Source: CBDBFG01 sp965204765
Lineage (GTDB): Bacteria > Pseudomonadota > Alphaproteobacteria > Caedimonadales > UBA9215
Direction of reading: 5' to 3'
DNA length: 64,000 bases
NCBI GenBank assembly: GCA_965204765.1
Contig: CBDBFG010000004.1
Coordinates: 682,001 to 746,000 of the forward strand
Shown here: piece by piece, positions 19,776 to 28,979 of the stretch
Numbering within the stretch: position 1 is the first letter of the stretch
Layout: the number at the start of each line of letters is the position of its first letter
Position numbers and translations under genes: made by a program
Notes under the pieces: generated by a model
Databases searched by the model: none
What the model was told of the DNA's origin: nothing
What the model saw: only the letters and a program-made list of their open reading frames with translations

Positions 19776-20040
19776 ATTAGTATAGTTTCATAAGTTATTT
19801 ATAGGGTGCTATAGAGAATTATAGTTCTCGTATTATTCCATATTTTCCACAGTATCGTAACCAAGTTTAGCTTATCAAATGAGCGTGCCAAAGTATATAC
19901 AGTTTGCCATATTATTAGCAAGGTTTTTTTATTGAGCTGTGATTTTAATTGATTGTTTCTTGGTGGCTCTCAAATTTTTTGTTGGTGATGATTTAGTCGT
20001 GTGTGTTAATGATAGGTTTTTTGCAAATATGCAGCTATAA

Positions 20041-21204
20041 TCAGAGATCAATCAATATAACTTGTCCCTGTCTAATCACAAATCCTTTGTTTTCATTTAA
20101 TATCTCTTTCGCTATATTGCCGAATATTTCTTTACGCCAGCCATGATTAATCAACAATTCGTTATTTTCTGGTTCAAGTATGAATTTTTGCAGATTGCTT
20201 GATGAAGAAATCAGAGACTCTGAGACATGATATGTGCTAGAAGTATATCGCAGTGCTAATTTTAACATATCATAGACAAGCTGATTTGTATGTTTTGTCA
20301 TGCCTATTTGGGGCAATTCTGGACATTGTTCTTTTGTGAAATTGCTAGCATGTTGTAATGTTTGTAACACTTTATCTGCGAAGTCAGATGGCATATTATG
20401 TTTTTGTATACCTCGTATTTTATATAGTTTTGCAATAGATGTAGGATTATTGTGTGCTAAATTAGCGATGCAATCATTGGGTAAAATCTTTTTTCTTGGT
20501 TTATTTTGTGCTTTTGCTACATGTTCACGTAGTTTTACCAAAGATAATGCACGAGCAAGATCGTGTGGTTTATTTGTCGCAAGTTTTATCTTGTATAACA
20601 AAGAATTAATATCTGTTTTGTAAGTGTTGAGATTATTGATTTTTTGTAATTCTTCTTGAATCCAAAGTTCGCGTTTATTATTGGCAATTTGTTTTACAAG
20701 TATCTGATATATTTCCCGTAGGTATGTTACATCAGAGATGGCATATTGAATTTGTGTGTCAGATAACGGTCTTTGTGACCAATCAGATGTCCGGCAACTT
20801 TTATCTACGTGTTTTTTTAATAATTTGTGTATGATTTTGCTATATCCAATGGAATCACCAAAACCACATACAGAAGCTGCAATCTGTGTGTCATATATAT
20901 TTTTTGGTAGTTTGCCTATGTAATGTAGAAATGCTTCCATATCTTGACGAGCAGAGTGCATAACTTTCACTATTTTATCGTTTAGTAATAGGTCGTATAA
21001 AGGTGATAAACATATATCATGTGCCAGAGGATCGATAATAGCAACATTAGTGTGGCTGGCTATTTGGATAAGGCAAATCTGAGGGTAATATGAATTTTCC
21101 CTAATAAATTCTGTATCGATGGTAATAAAATCATCATTAGTTATGGTGGTGCAAAAGTCTTGTAATGCCGATGATGTATCAATGTATAAGTGTTTTGTTT
21201 CCAA
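20041..21204 (-). CDS. rnd: Ribonuclease D
   Basis: The 387-residue product is a 3'-5' exoribonuclease involved in tRNA and small RNA maturation. DEDDy residues are seen in FITIDTEFIRE (about 24-34), HSARQDMEAFL and YAISDVTYLREI (Tyr and Asp of ExoIII). Two HRDC-like helical regions follow, as in family members. Spacing on both sides (over 190 bp) suggests it is transcribed alone. Confidence 0.93.
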   Translation of the reverse strand: METKHLYIDTSSALQDFCTTITNDDFITIDTEFIRENSYYPQICLIQIASHTNVAIIDPLAHDICLSPLYDLLLNDKIVKVMHSARQDMEAFLHYIGKLPKNIYDTQIAASVCGFGDSIGYSKIIHKLLKKHVDKSCRTSDWSQRPLSDTQIQYAISDVTYLREIYQILVKQIANNKRELWIQEELQKINNLNTYKTDINSLLYKIKLATNKPHDLARALSLVKLREHVAKAQNKPRKKILPNDCIANLAHNNPTSIAKLYKIRGIQKHNMPSDFADKVLQTLQHASNFTKEQCPELPQIGMTKHTNQLVYDMLKLALRYTSSTYHVSESLISSSSNLQKFILEPENNELLINHGWRKEIFGNIAKEILNENKGFVIRQGQVILIDL

Positions 21205-21301
21205 TTTTTCCCTAGCCTATCTTTAAAACTTATTACTCTATATTTGGGCTGTAATTATTAGTTGTTAAGTAAAAATACTATGGCCTTTTTATAGTGTCAT
21301 A

Positions 21302-21330
21302 TTAACTTGTTTTTTAGCAATACGTATAAT
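21302..21330 (+). promoter_or_regulatory. Sigma-70-type promoter for aspS
   Basis: A -35-like TTAACT (21302-21307) and a consensus -10 TATAAT (21325-21330) are separated by exactly 17 bp, 68 bp before the aspS start. Confidence 0.55.
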
Positions 21331-21397
21331 CATTTGCAAAATGACAAGATATTAAGTACAAGTTAACAGATAAATATAATTTGAAAAAGAGAATATT

Positions 21398-23179
21398 ATG
21401 CATAAATATCGTACTCATAACTGTTCTGAACTGACTATGCAGGATGTAGGAAAGCAAGTTAAGCTAAGTGGTTGGGTGCATAGAAAAAGAGATCATGGAG
21501 GTTTATTATTTGTTGATTTACGTGATCATTACGGCATTACCCAAGTAGTAATAAGAACAGATAACAATACATTTAAAAATGCTGAATCTGCTAGTTATGA
21601 AAGTGTTGTAACTATTGATGGTAAGGTGGTGAAAAGGTCTGATGATACCATTAATAATTCGATGGTAACGGGAGATATAGAAATCGTAGTAGATAATTTT
21701 ATTATTGAGTCAAAGGCTGATACGTTACCTGTACAAGTGAATAATAACAAGGATTTTCCAGAAGATACTAGATTGCGTTATAGATTTATCGATCTGCGTC
21801 GTGAAAAAGTACATGATAATATAGTGCTAAGATCGAAAATTATTTCCTATATACGTGAACAGATGACACAACAGGGGTTTCTAGAGATTCAAACTCCTAT
21901 TTTGACTGCTAGCTCCCCTGAAGGGGCAAGGGACTTTTTAGTGCCCAGTAGATTGCATCCAGGGAAATTTTACGCTCTTCCTCAGGCTCCACAGATGTTT
22001 AAGCAGTTATTAATGGTAGGTGGATTTGATAAGTATTTCCAAATAGCACCTTGTTTTAGAGATGAAGATGCACGAGCAGATAGATCACCAGGAGAATTTT
22101 ATCAGCTTGATTTCGAGATGGCTTATGTAACGCAAGAGGATGTTTTTGCAGCTTTAGAACCCATTTTAAAAGGTGTATTCCAGAAATTCAGTAATGGCAA
22201 GAAGGTCAGCAGCAGTTTTCCGAGGATATCCTATAAAGATGCTATGTTACGCTATGGCTGTGATAAACCTGATTTGCGTAACCCTTTGTTAATTTATGAT
22301 GTAAGTGACGCTTTTGCTGGATCCGGTTTTTCTATTTTTGCTAAATCGGTAGCTGCTGGTTCAGTGGTGCGTGCCATTCAAGCAAAAGGGGCTGCCACAA
22401 AGCCAAGAAGCTTTTTTGATAATATGAATAATTGGGCTAGATCGCTGGGTGCGCCTGGTTTAGGATATATAGTTTTTGATGAATCTGGTGAAGCAAAGGG
22501 TCCAATTGCTAAATTGCTAGATAATGCAAGGTTAGATAAAATCAGACAACTGGCTAAGGTTGGTAATGGTGATGCTGTCTTCTTTGTTTGTGACCAGGAA
22601 AAACCTGCAGCAAAATTAGCAGGTGAAGCAAGAATAAAATTGGGTGCCGAGTTAAATTTAATTGCTCAGGATAGGTTTGAATTTTGTTGGATAGTTGATT
22701 TCCCAATGTTTGAATACGATGAAAAAAATAAGAAAATAGATTTTTCACATAATCCGTTTTCTATGCCACAAGGTGGACTGGAATCTTTGTGTACCCAAGA
22801 TCCATTGGATATTGTTGCATACCAATATGATATAGTATGTAACGGTATAGAGTTGTCTAGTGGAGCTATTAGGAATCACTTGTTAGATGTAATGTACAAA
22901 GCATTTGCGATAGCAGGCTATAGCAAGCAAGAGGTTAATGATAATTTTTCTGGTATGATTAAGGCATTGCAATATGGTGCTCCGCCTCATGGTGGTAGTG
23001 CGCCTGGTATTGATCGGATAGTAATGTTACTAGCAGAAGAAGAAAATCTACGAGAGGTTGTAGCGTTTCCAATGAATCAACGGGCTGAAGATTTATTAAT
23101 GAATGCTCCGAACACGGTAGATGACAAGCAACTAGATGAATTACATATCAAGATTAAACCAACTTTGAATATTAGTTAA
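21398..23179 (+). CDS. aspS: Aspartyl-tRNA synthetase
   Basis: The 593-residue product has the bacterial AspRS layout: N-terminal OB-fold anticodon-binding domain (GWVHRKRDHGGLLFVDLRDHYG), class II motif 2 (FRDEDARADRSPGEFYQLDFE, about 218-238), the bacterial GAD insertion, and motif 3 (GAPPHGGSAPGIDRIVML) near the C-terminus. Rickettsial-type AspRS often also charges tRNA-Asn, with GatCAB correcting it; this cannot be decided here. Confidence 0.97.
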   Translation: MHKYRTHNCSELTMQDVGKQVKLSGWVHRKRDHGGLLFVDLRDHYGITQVVIRTDNNTFKNAESASYESVVTIDGKVVKRSDDTINNSMVTGDIEIVVDNFIIESKADTLPVQVNNNKDFPEDTRLRYRFIDLRREKVHDNIVLRSKIISYIREQMTQQGFLEIQTPILTASSPEGARDFLVPSRLHPGKFYALPQAPQMFKQLLMVGGFDKYFQIAPCFRDEDARADRSPGEFYQLDFEMAYVTQEDVFAALEPILKGVFQKFSNGKKVSSSFPRISYKDAMLRYGCDKPDLRNPLLIYDVSDAFAGSGFSIFAKSVAAGSVVRAIQAKGAATKPRSFFDNMNNWARSLGAPGLGYIVFDESGEAKGPIAKLLDNARLDKIRQLAKVGNGDAVFFVCDQEKPAAKLAGEARIKLGAELNLIAQDRFEFCWIVDFPMFEYDEKNKKIDFSHNPFSMPQGGLESLCTQDPLDIVAYQYDIVCNGIELSSGAIRNHLLDVMYKAFAIAGYSKQEVNDNFSGMIKALQYGAPPHGGSAPGIDRIVMLLAEEENLREVVAFPMNQRAEDLLMNAPNTVDDKQLDELHIKIKPTLNIS

Positions 23180-23411
23180 GCATATCAATACATTGTGTGA
23201 CGGAGAGATAAAGAATAGGTATAAGGTAAGGCTGTAGTTGCTATTAAGTTTTTCAAGTCTGTAGTGAATAGGACTTGTCTTTAAATATAATATGACAAAT
23301 CCTATGGTTATAAAGCATTAGCAATTTACAAAAAGTTATAAAATACCAAAATAAACAAAAAGTACTTTATTTTTTTAAAACTTCTGATACAAAGTAGTCA
23401 TACCTTTTATG

Positions 23412-23486
23412 GGGCGATTAGCTCAGCGGGAGAGCATCTCGTTTACACCGAGGAGGTCGGGGGTTCAAATCCCTCATCGCCCACCA
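23412..23486 (+). tRNA. tRNA-Val (anticodon UAC), CCA encoded
   Basis: GGGCGAT at the 5' end pairs with ATCGCCC before A-CCA. The D arm has GCTCAGCGGGAGAGC, the anticodon stem-loop is CTCGTTTACACCGAG with TAC at its centre, and the T arm is GGGGGTTCAAATCCCTC. The CCA end is encoded. Confidence 0.97.
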
Positions 23487-23688
23487 TTTGGTTTCTATGT
23501 CTAGCATTATCATTATTTGTTGATCACGGTTTAACTTTAATAATAATAGTCTGTTGGGCAAGTAATATATTTTCTTATATAACAGTGGAATAGGGCAAAA
23601 TTGCTGTATTTGTAGATTATCGTTGCTTTTTTTACTGTTAATCGCTATATTCTCGTTGATTTGTAAATATAAAATAAAAGGAAATCGA

Positions 23689-25221
23689 ATGTCGTCTAGC
23701 AAAAAGACTGAATTACAAGAATTCGGCAAAATTAGGTCTGCGTTATGGCCAATTCATGGGTATGAAATGAAAAAATTCTTACCTATGGGATTTATAATGT
23801 TCTTAATTTTATTTAACTATACAATTTTACGTGATGTAAAAGATGTATTGATTGTGACTGCTCCTGGGGCTGGTTCTCCGGTTTTAGGGTTTTTAAAAGG
23901 ATGGCTTGTTATGCCAGCAGCAATTCTGTTCGTCATGATGTATACAAAAATGACTAATGTGTTCTCGCAAGAGAAAATATTTTATTATATCGTTACTGGA
24001 TTTATAGTATTTTTTGGTCTTTTTGGTTTTTTATTCTTTCCTAATCAAGATTTAATTCATCCTTCACAGGAGCTAATTAAAAGCTTGCAAGTATCCTATC
24101 CTAATTTACAGTTTATTTTCCCTATTTGGGGTGTGTGGAGTTATTCTTTATTCTATATAATGGCTGAAATTTGGGGGGCGTCTATGATCGCTTTATTATT
24201 TTGGCAGTTTGCAAATAAAATTGTTAAGACTAATGAAGCAAAAAGATTTTATTCCCTGTTTATGCTTATTTCAAATGTGGCATTAATCGTTTCTGGTGAG
24301 ACTATCAAATACTTTTCCGCTTCGCATGGTGAAGGTGCTGACGCTATGGAAGCTTGGGGTGTTTCGCTTCGTTATATGATGTGTGCGGTGGTGATTTGTG
24401 GATTGTTAGCTATCTATATCTATCGCTGGATGCATGTGCATGTATTAACTGATAAGCGCTACTATGACCCTAAAGAGAAAGCGCCAACTAAAAAGAAATC
24501 TAAGATGAAAATGGGCATGATGGAAGGATTTAAGTATATGTTTACTAATCCTTATATTGCTTGTATCGCTATGTTAGTTCTTGCTTATGGTATTTCTATT
24601 AATCTGATCGAAGTGGTATGGAAAGATCAAATCAGAGTAGCATTCCCATCACCGAAAGATTATGCACGTTTCATGGGGCAATTTTCTCAGAATACGGGTA
24701 TTATTACCATTATATTAGTAATGTTTACTAAGAGTTTGGTACGTAAAATGGGATGGTTTGTTGGTGCCATAGTTACTCCGTTAATTATGATTATTACCGG
24801 TGGATTGTTCTTTGCTCTTGTATTGTGTAAAAACACAATAGATCCTATGATGACTTCTGTTGCTACCATGATTGGAGTAGCAACCATGTCGCTACCAGCA
24901 TGGATTGGTTCTATTCAAAATGCTTTAACAAAAGGTACAAAATATGCACAGTTTGATCCTACCAAAGAGATGGCATACATACCTTTAGATGATGAGTTAA
25001 AAACCAAAGGTAAAGCAGCCGTGGATGTTGTTGGAAATCGTCTTGGTAAAGCTTTAGGTGGTTATACGCAAAATATAGTATTTATTGCCACTGGTACCAA
25101 AGATGTCTTGACTGTTGCTCCTATATTTGGAGGGGTGATTGCTTTGGTAGTGCTGGGCTGGATAGTTGCTGTCTTTGGCTTAAGCAAGCGTTATAATGCT
25201 CTTGTAAAAGAGAAGAAATAG
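23689..25221 (+). CDS. tlc: ATP/ADP translocase (nucleotide transport protein)
   Basis: The 510-residue product has 11-12 hydrophobic segments and the typical family start, with the basic stretch followed by MGFIMFLILFNYTILRDVKD (the conserved NYTILRDxKD), and later NLIEVVWKDQ. These inner-membrane antiporters exchange host ATP for bacterial ADP and occur in Rickettsiales, Holosporales, Chlamydiae and Liberibacter; some paralogues carry other nucleotides, which cannot be told apart here. ATG at 23689 with AAAGGAAA upstream is preferred over an in-frame upstream Met that would add a spurious hydrophobic leader. Followed by a terminator, so monocistronic. Confidence 0.95.
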   Translation: MSSSKKTELQEFGKIRSALWPIHGYEMKKFLPMGFIMFLILFNYTILRDVKDVLIVTAPGAGSPVLGFLKGWLVMPAAILFVMMYTKMTNVFSQEKIFYYIVTGFIVFFGLFGFLFFPNQDLIHPSQELIKSLQVSYPNLQFIFPIWGVWSYSLFYIMAEIWGASMIALLFWQFANKIVKTNEAKRFYSLFMLISNVALIVSGETIKYFSASHGEGADAMEAWGVSLRYMMCAVVICGLLAIYIYRWMHVHVLTDKRYYDPKEKAPTKKKSKMKMGMMEGFKYMFTNPYIACIAMLVLAYGISINLIEVVWKDQIRVAFPSPKDYARFMGQFSQNTGIITIILVMFTKSLVRKMGWFVGAIVTPLIMIITGGLFFALVLCKNTIDPMMTSVATMIGVATMSLPAWIGSIQNALTKGTKYAQFDPTKEMAYIPLDDELKTKGKAAVDVVGNRLGKALGGYTQNIVFIATGTKDVLTVAPIFGGVIALVVLGWIVAVFGLSKRYNALVKEKK

Positions 25222-25241
25222 TATATTTCATATATTATTTT

Positions 25242-25272
25242 AAAAGCACTGACTTTAGTCGGTGCTTTTTTT
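25242..25272 (+). terminator. Rho-independent terminator after tlc
   Basis: AAAAGCACTGAC and GTCGGTGCTTTT form a stem with one T-G pair around a TTTA loop, followed by a T-run, 21 bp after the tlc stop. Confidence 0.85.
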
Positions 25273-25388
25273 ATATGTATAAAATGGTCGGTTAGATTGT
25301 ATCTTGGCTACATTCTTATGTTGTAATAATTCTAGTTGTTATTGTGAGTTTGTCTTGGTACAATGCCTGGTTTTTAAAGAAGTGATGA

Positions 25389-26153
25389 ATGTTAAAAAAT
25401 TTAGTATTGGGTTTGTTGCTAATTTTATCTGGCTGTGGAGAAAACACGAATCCCACTGAGCAAGGAAAAAATACAATTACTGTAGGTGTTTCTCCTGATA
25501 TGCCTCCTTTTGAATTTTCACAAACCACTGGTAGCGAATCAAAGGTAGTAGGTTTTGACATAGATTTGATTAAGGAAGTTGTACAAAGGATGAATTGTTC
25601 CATAGATATCAAAAGTATGGAATTTAATTCTTTAATTCCCGCATTGAAATCTAGGCGGGTAGATATGGTAATTTCATCAATTAGTGATACAAAAGAACGC
25701 CGTAAGAGTGTTGATTTTTCAACGTCATATTTATCACTAAGAATTGCGGCTCTTACCAAGGAAAAATATGCTACATTCACACAAGAGGACTTTACAGGAA
25801 AGAAAGTAGGGGTGCAGTTAGGCACATCTCATGAGCAGTTTATGAAAAATCTTGTCCCAGATATAAGAGGACTAACAGTTAGCAGCCTAGGACATCTTGG
25901 TGAATTAGTGCAAGAGTTATCATCAGGAAGAGTTGATATTGTCGTGTTGGATTATGACGCTGGGATGGAATTTGTCAAGCTGCATAATGATTGTTATTTG
26001 TATGCTATTCCCGATTCAAAAGTGGATTATGCTATAGCATTTAATAAGGGTAGTAATTTAGTTGCCAAGGTAAACAATATAATAATGGAATTACTTAAAT
26101 CTGGTTATATAGATTCTTTAAAGACGAAGTGGTTAAAGGGGCATAGTGGTTAA
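25389..26153 (+). CDS. Amino-acid ABC transporter substrate-binding lipoprotein
   Basis: The 254-residue product begins with a lipoprotein signal: MLKNLVLGLLLILSGCGENT, lipobox LSGC with the lipidated Cys at 16. The rest is a type II periplasmic binding protein: VGVSPDMPPFEFSQ, GFDIDLIKEV and DMVISSISDTKERRKSVDFS are classic polar amino-acid-binding segments, with Arg and Asp ligands for the substrate alpha-amino and carboxyl groups in the last. It captures a polar amino acid (glutamine, arginine or similar) and feeds the permease and ATPase encoded next. Confidence 0.92.
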   Translation: MLKNLVLGLLLILSGCGENTNPTEQGKNTITVGVSPDMPPFEFSQTTGSESKVVGFDIDLIKEVVQRMNCSIDIKSMEFNSLIPALKSRRVDMVISSISDTKERRKSVDFSTSYLSLRIAALTKEKYATFTQEDFTGKKVGVQLGTSHEQFMKNLVPDIRGLTVSSLGHLGELVQELSSGRVDIVVLDYDAGMEFVKLHNDCYLYAIPDSKVDYAIAFNKGSNLVAKVNNIIMELLKSGYIDSLKTKWLKGHSG

Positions 26154-26231
26154 TATGTTATGTGTTGCCGTATGTACTGATAATAAATCTTTTTGATTGA
26201 ATTTAGTAAGTCTAAGCAGTGTAGGGTGATG

Positions 26232-26891
26232 ATGAATTTAAGATTTGATTTAATAAATGATAAGATACCGTTTATTTTGCAAGGGCTAGGTATAACTTTG
26301 CAATATACCATCGTTGCGTTCATTATTGGTTCTATACTGGGTATATTGTTGGCGGTTATGAAGCATTCTAAAGTTAAAGTATATTCTAGCTTGGCTAGAG
26401 TGTATATTTCTATTTTTAGAGGCACGCCTTTGTTAGTGCAATTGTATCTTATATATTTTTCTAGTCCGCAATTAACAGGATATAAGATTACTATTTTTCA
26501 AGCGGGTATTATGGCATTTTCATTAAATTCTGCAGCATATGTAGCGGAAATTATTCGTAGCGGTATAAATTCTATTTGTAAGGGTCAATTTGAAGCGGCA
26601 AGTTCCCTAGGTATATCATATTTAAGTACCATGATGCACATTATTATGCCCCAGGTTTTACGTAATATGTTGCCAGCATTGGTAAATGAGTTAATTAATT
26701 TATTAAAAGAATCAGCATTAATTTCTGCTATTGGCGGTATGGACTTATTAAGGAGAGCAAAAATAGTATCTGCAGAGACTTATTTGTATTTTGAACCTTT
26801 ATTATTAGTGGCGTTAACTTATTATTGTATCGTATTGTGTTTGGCTAAGTTTGCTAAATTTTTAGAAAAAAGGTTGTGCTATAGTGATTAA
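26232..26891 (+). CDS. Amino-acid ABC transporter permease
   Basis: About 219 residues with five hydrophobic segments. The HisM/GlnP family EAA loop is visible (GQFEAASSLGISYLSTMMHI, about 117-136), as is FRGTPLLVQLYLIYF. The second of two adjacent ATGs is taken as start because TAGGG lies five bases before it; an in-frame TTG at 26193 is less likely. It overlaps the ATPase gene by eight bases. Confidence 0.92.
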   Translation: MNLRFDLINDKIPFILQGLGITLQYTIVAFIIGSILGILLAVMKHSKVKVYSSLARVYISIFRGTPLLVQLYLIYFSSPQLTGYKITIFQAGIMAFSLNSAAYVAEIIRSGINSICKGQFEAASSLGISYLSTMMHIIMPQVLRNMLPALVNELINLLKESALISAIGGMDLLRRAKIVSAETYLYFEPLLLVALTYYCIVLCLAKFAKFLEKRLCYSD

Positions 26892-27609
26892 ATTTACCGA
26901 AGTTGTTAAAAAATTTAATGACAATATTATTTTAAATAAAATTTCTGGTGAAGTAAAAAAGGGTGAGGTGGTAGCTTTATTAGGTGCCTCTGGGTCTGGG
27001 AAATCCACCTTATTGCGTTGTATGAATTTATTGGAGTACCCAAATAGTGGTAGCATAACAATAGATGGCGTAGAAATATTAGATGATAAATGCGATATTT
27101 TGTCCGTTCGTAAAGACATTGGTATGGTGTTTCAGAATTTTAATCTTTTTGCGAATATGTCTGTGATGCAAAATGTTACTTATGCTTTAACCCAGGTATT
27201 AAAAATGCCTGAAGATAAGGCAAATGATATAGCAATAAAATTATTGGAACAAGTAGGGATTGTTGATACAAAGAATCAATATCCTGCTAATTTATCCGGT
27301 GGACAAAAACAAAGAGTGGCCATAGCAAGATCACTAGCTATGAATCCTAAAATAATGTTGTTTGATGAGCCGACATCAGCCTTAGATCCTGAAATGGTTA
27401 ATGAGGTATTAGATGTGATAAAAAAATTGGTGGCTAAACATAGTATTAGTATGCTCATTGTAACGCATGAAATGCAATTTGCCCGGGAAGTTGCAGATAT
27501 GATTTGGTTTTTGGATAATGGTAAAATAGTGGAAAAATCGCCTCCAAAAGAATTCTTTTCTTCTCCGAAGCACGAAAGAGCAAAGAAATTTTTATCTAAA
27601 CTATTGTAA
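26884..27609 (+). CDS. Amino-acid ABC transporter ATP-binding protein
   Basis: The 241-residue product has Walker A GASGSGKST (33-41), Q-loop region MVFQNFNLF, signature LSGGQKQR (about 137-144), Walker B IMLFDEP (about 157-163) and switch His in VTHEM. It is the GlnQ/HisP-type motor of the importer. The GTG start lies within the end of the permease gene, implying translational coupling. Confidence 0.94.
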   Translation: MIKFTEVVKKFNDNIILNKISGEVKKGEVVALLGASGSGKSTLLRCMNLLEYPNSGSITIDGVEILDDKCDILSVRKDIGMVFQNFNLFANMSVMQNVTYALTQVLKMPEDKANDIAIKLLEQVGIVDTKNQYPANLSGGQKQRVAIARSLAMNPKIMLFDEPTSALDPEMVNEVLDVIKKLVAKHSISMLIVTHEMQFAREVADMIWFLDNGKIVEKSPPKEFFSSPKHERAKKFLSKLL

Positions 27610-27630
27610 TACTAGCACTTATAGAATCCG

Positions 27631-28731
27631 CTATTGATAAAATGAATTTAATTTATGGGCAATTTGTAAATTAGGATTTTCATTGGTTTGTTGTATTGGT
27701 AAATCAAAGTCATATTGGTTATTGGCAAATGATATGATTTTTATGCCATAGGCTTTGTGCATGTAAAGCACGTTTAATTGATGCGTATTATCCATAGCAT
27801 TATGCAGATAAATAACACATTGTTTGCTTAGGTTTTCTGATGCTATATCTTGTATCATAGAATTAGATTCCCCAGGAATATAAATAGTCCCACCTAACTT
27901 TTTAATAGCCTGCAAGTGTCCCGTGTATAAGCTTGGTTTATTATATTGAAAATGATAAACATGAATTATTAAACCAGGTTGTAGTTGTTTTACCGTGTTT
28001 ACAAAGCTTGCAGTTACATCATCGATAGTATCGGTTTTGTGTGCCTGATGGTTGAGTGATCCATTCTTATTATGCATACTTGTTCTGGGGCCATTTAATA
28101 CTATAATCGGTCGGTTATCCCTTTGTTGACATAGCCATTTTGCTAAATTACTAGCATCTTTGGCGGTGTATATATTCCAAGAGCCATTGACTTGTCTTGT
28201 ATCACCTCCAATTATTACAACCCTAGCAGGAAATAGATTTTTATCTGGTATTTGCTTAAAGGATTTTTTACTCAATTGTAGTTCTATGTGATTAGGTATT
28301 CCGTTAGTCCATAGAATATTATTGGTGTTGTCCAGTGTTGTGTTAGCTAACGTGCTGTATTTCAAATACATCGGTAAACAAAAAGTAGTGTTTGTTCCTG
28401 TTGGATATTTGTGCATAGCAAAAATTTGGTGAGCAACATGGATAATTTGGCATTTGTCGAATCTTTTATCTTGTAATAATTGAAAACCAATCATGCCGAC
28501 AGTTAGGATAATACTAGGTTGTGCTTTATGCAGTTTATCTAAATTGTTAAATTTATTTAATTGTTCATTGGGGTTCAGTTTAGCGAAAGCTTTGCTAATG
28601 CCTTGTATCATTGATTTCTCACCTGTTAGCTTTGGATTATAAAAAATATCCAAAGAATATAAATTACTAGTGAATAATATTGTTATAATAAGACAAACAG
28701 TGCTTTTTTCATTTAAGATTGTTTTGGGCAT
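27631..28731 (-). CDS. ELM1/GtrOC1-like family protein with signal peptide
   Basis: The 366-residue product opens with a probable signal peptide (hydrophobic VCLIITILFTSNLYS at about 12-26). The body resembles the DUF1022 family named after the plant mitochondrial fission protein ELM1: a GGDTRQ turn, LNGPRTSMHN in the place of the usual SxRT motif, and PGESNSMIQDIA in the place of the family's TxDSxSM block. The family has a GT-B-like fold and an uncertain function in bacteria. An export signal is not expected for it. The call rests on these motif echoes and could be wrong. It converges on the ABC transporter operon. Confidence 0.45.
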   Translation of the reverse strand: MPKTILNEKSTVCLIITILFTSNLYSLDIFYNPKLTGEKSMIQGISKAFAKLNPNEQLNKFNNLDKLHKAQPSIILTVGMIGFQLLQDKRFDKCQIIHVAHQIFAMHKYPTGTNTTFCLPMYLKYSTLANTTLDNTNNILWTNGIPNHIELQLSKKSFKQIPDKNLFPARVVIIGGDTRQVNGSWNIYTAKDASNLAKWLCQQRDNRPIIVLNGPRTSMHNKNGSLNHQAHKTDTIDDVTASFVNTVKQLQPGLIIHVYHFQYNKPSLYTGHLQAIKKLGGTIYIPGESNSMIQDIASENLSKQCVIYLHNAMDNTHQLNVLYMHKAYGIKIISFANNQYDFDLPIQQTNENPNLQIAHKLNSFYQ

Positions 28732-28979
28732 GACACTATGTTGGTTTAAAGTTATTACGATGACTTTACTATAATGTGGATTAGATTTACAGTGCTGAAA
28801 TTTAAGTAACTAATCATGGTTTATCAATTAATGTCATCGAAATAAAAGTGAGCATAGAATTATCCACATATTTTAAAAAAATATAATTGTATCAAGGTTA
28901 GCTACCGCAATAAAGAGCAGTGATTGTAAAATATTAATGCACAATATATTTTAATAAATAGGTGAATTTAATTTCTGTA

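Noticed and set aside
23418..23729. Minus-strand frame ending in RDLNPRPPRCKRDALPLS
   Set aside because: This peptide is the classic false protein made by translating a tRNA gene on its antisense strand; it overlaps tRNA-Val.
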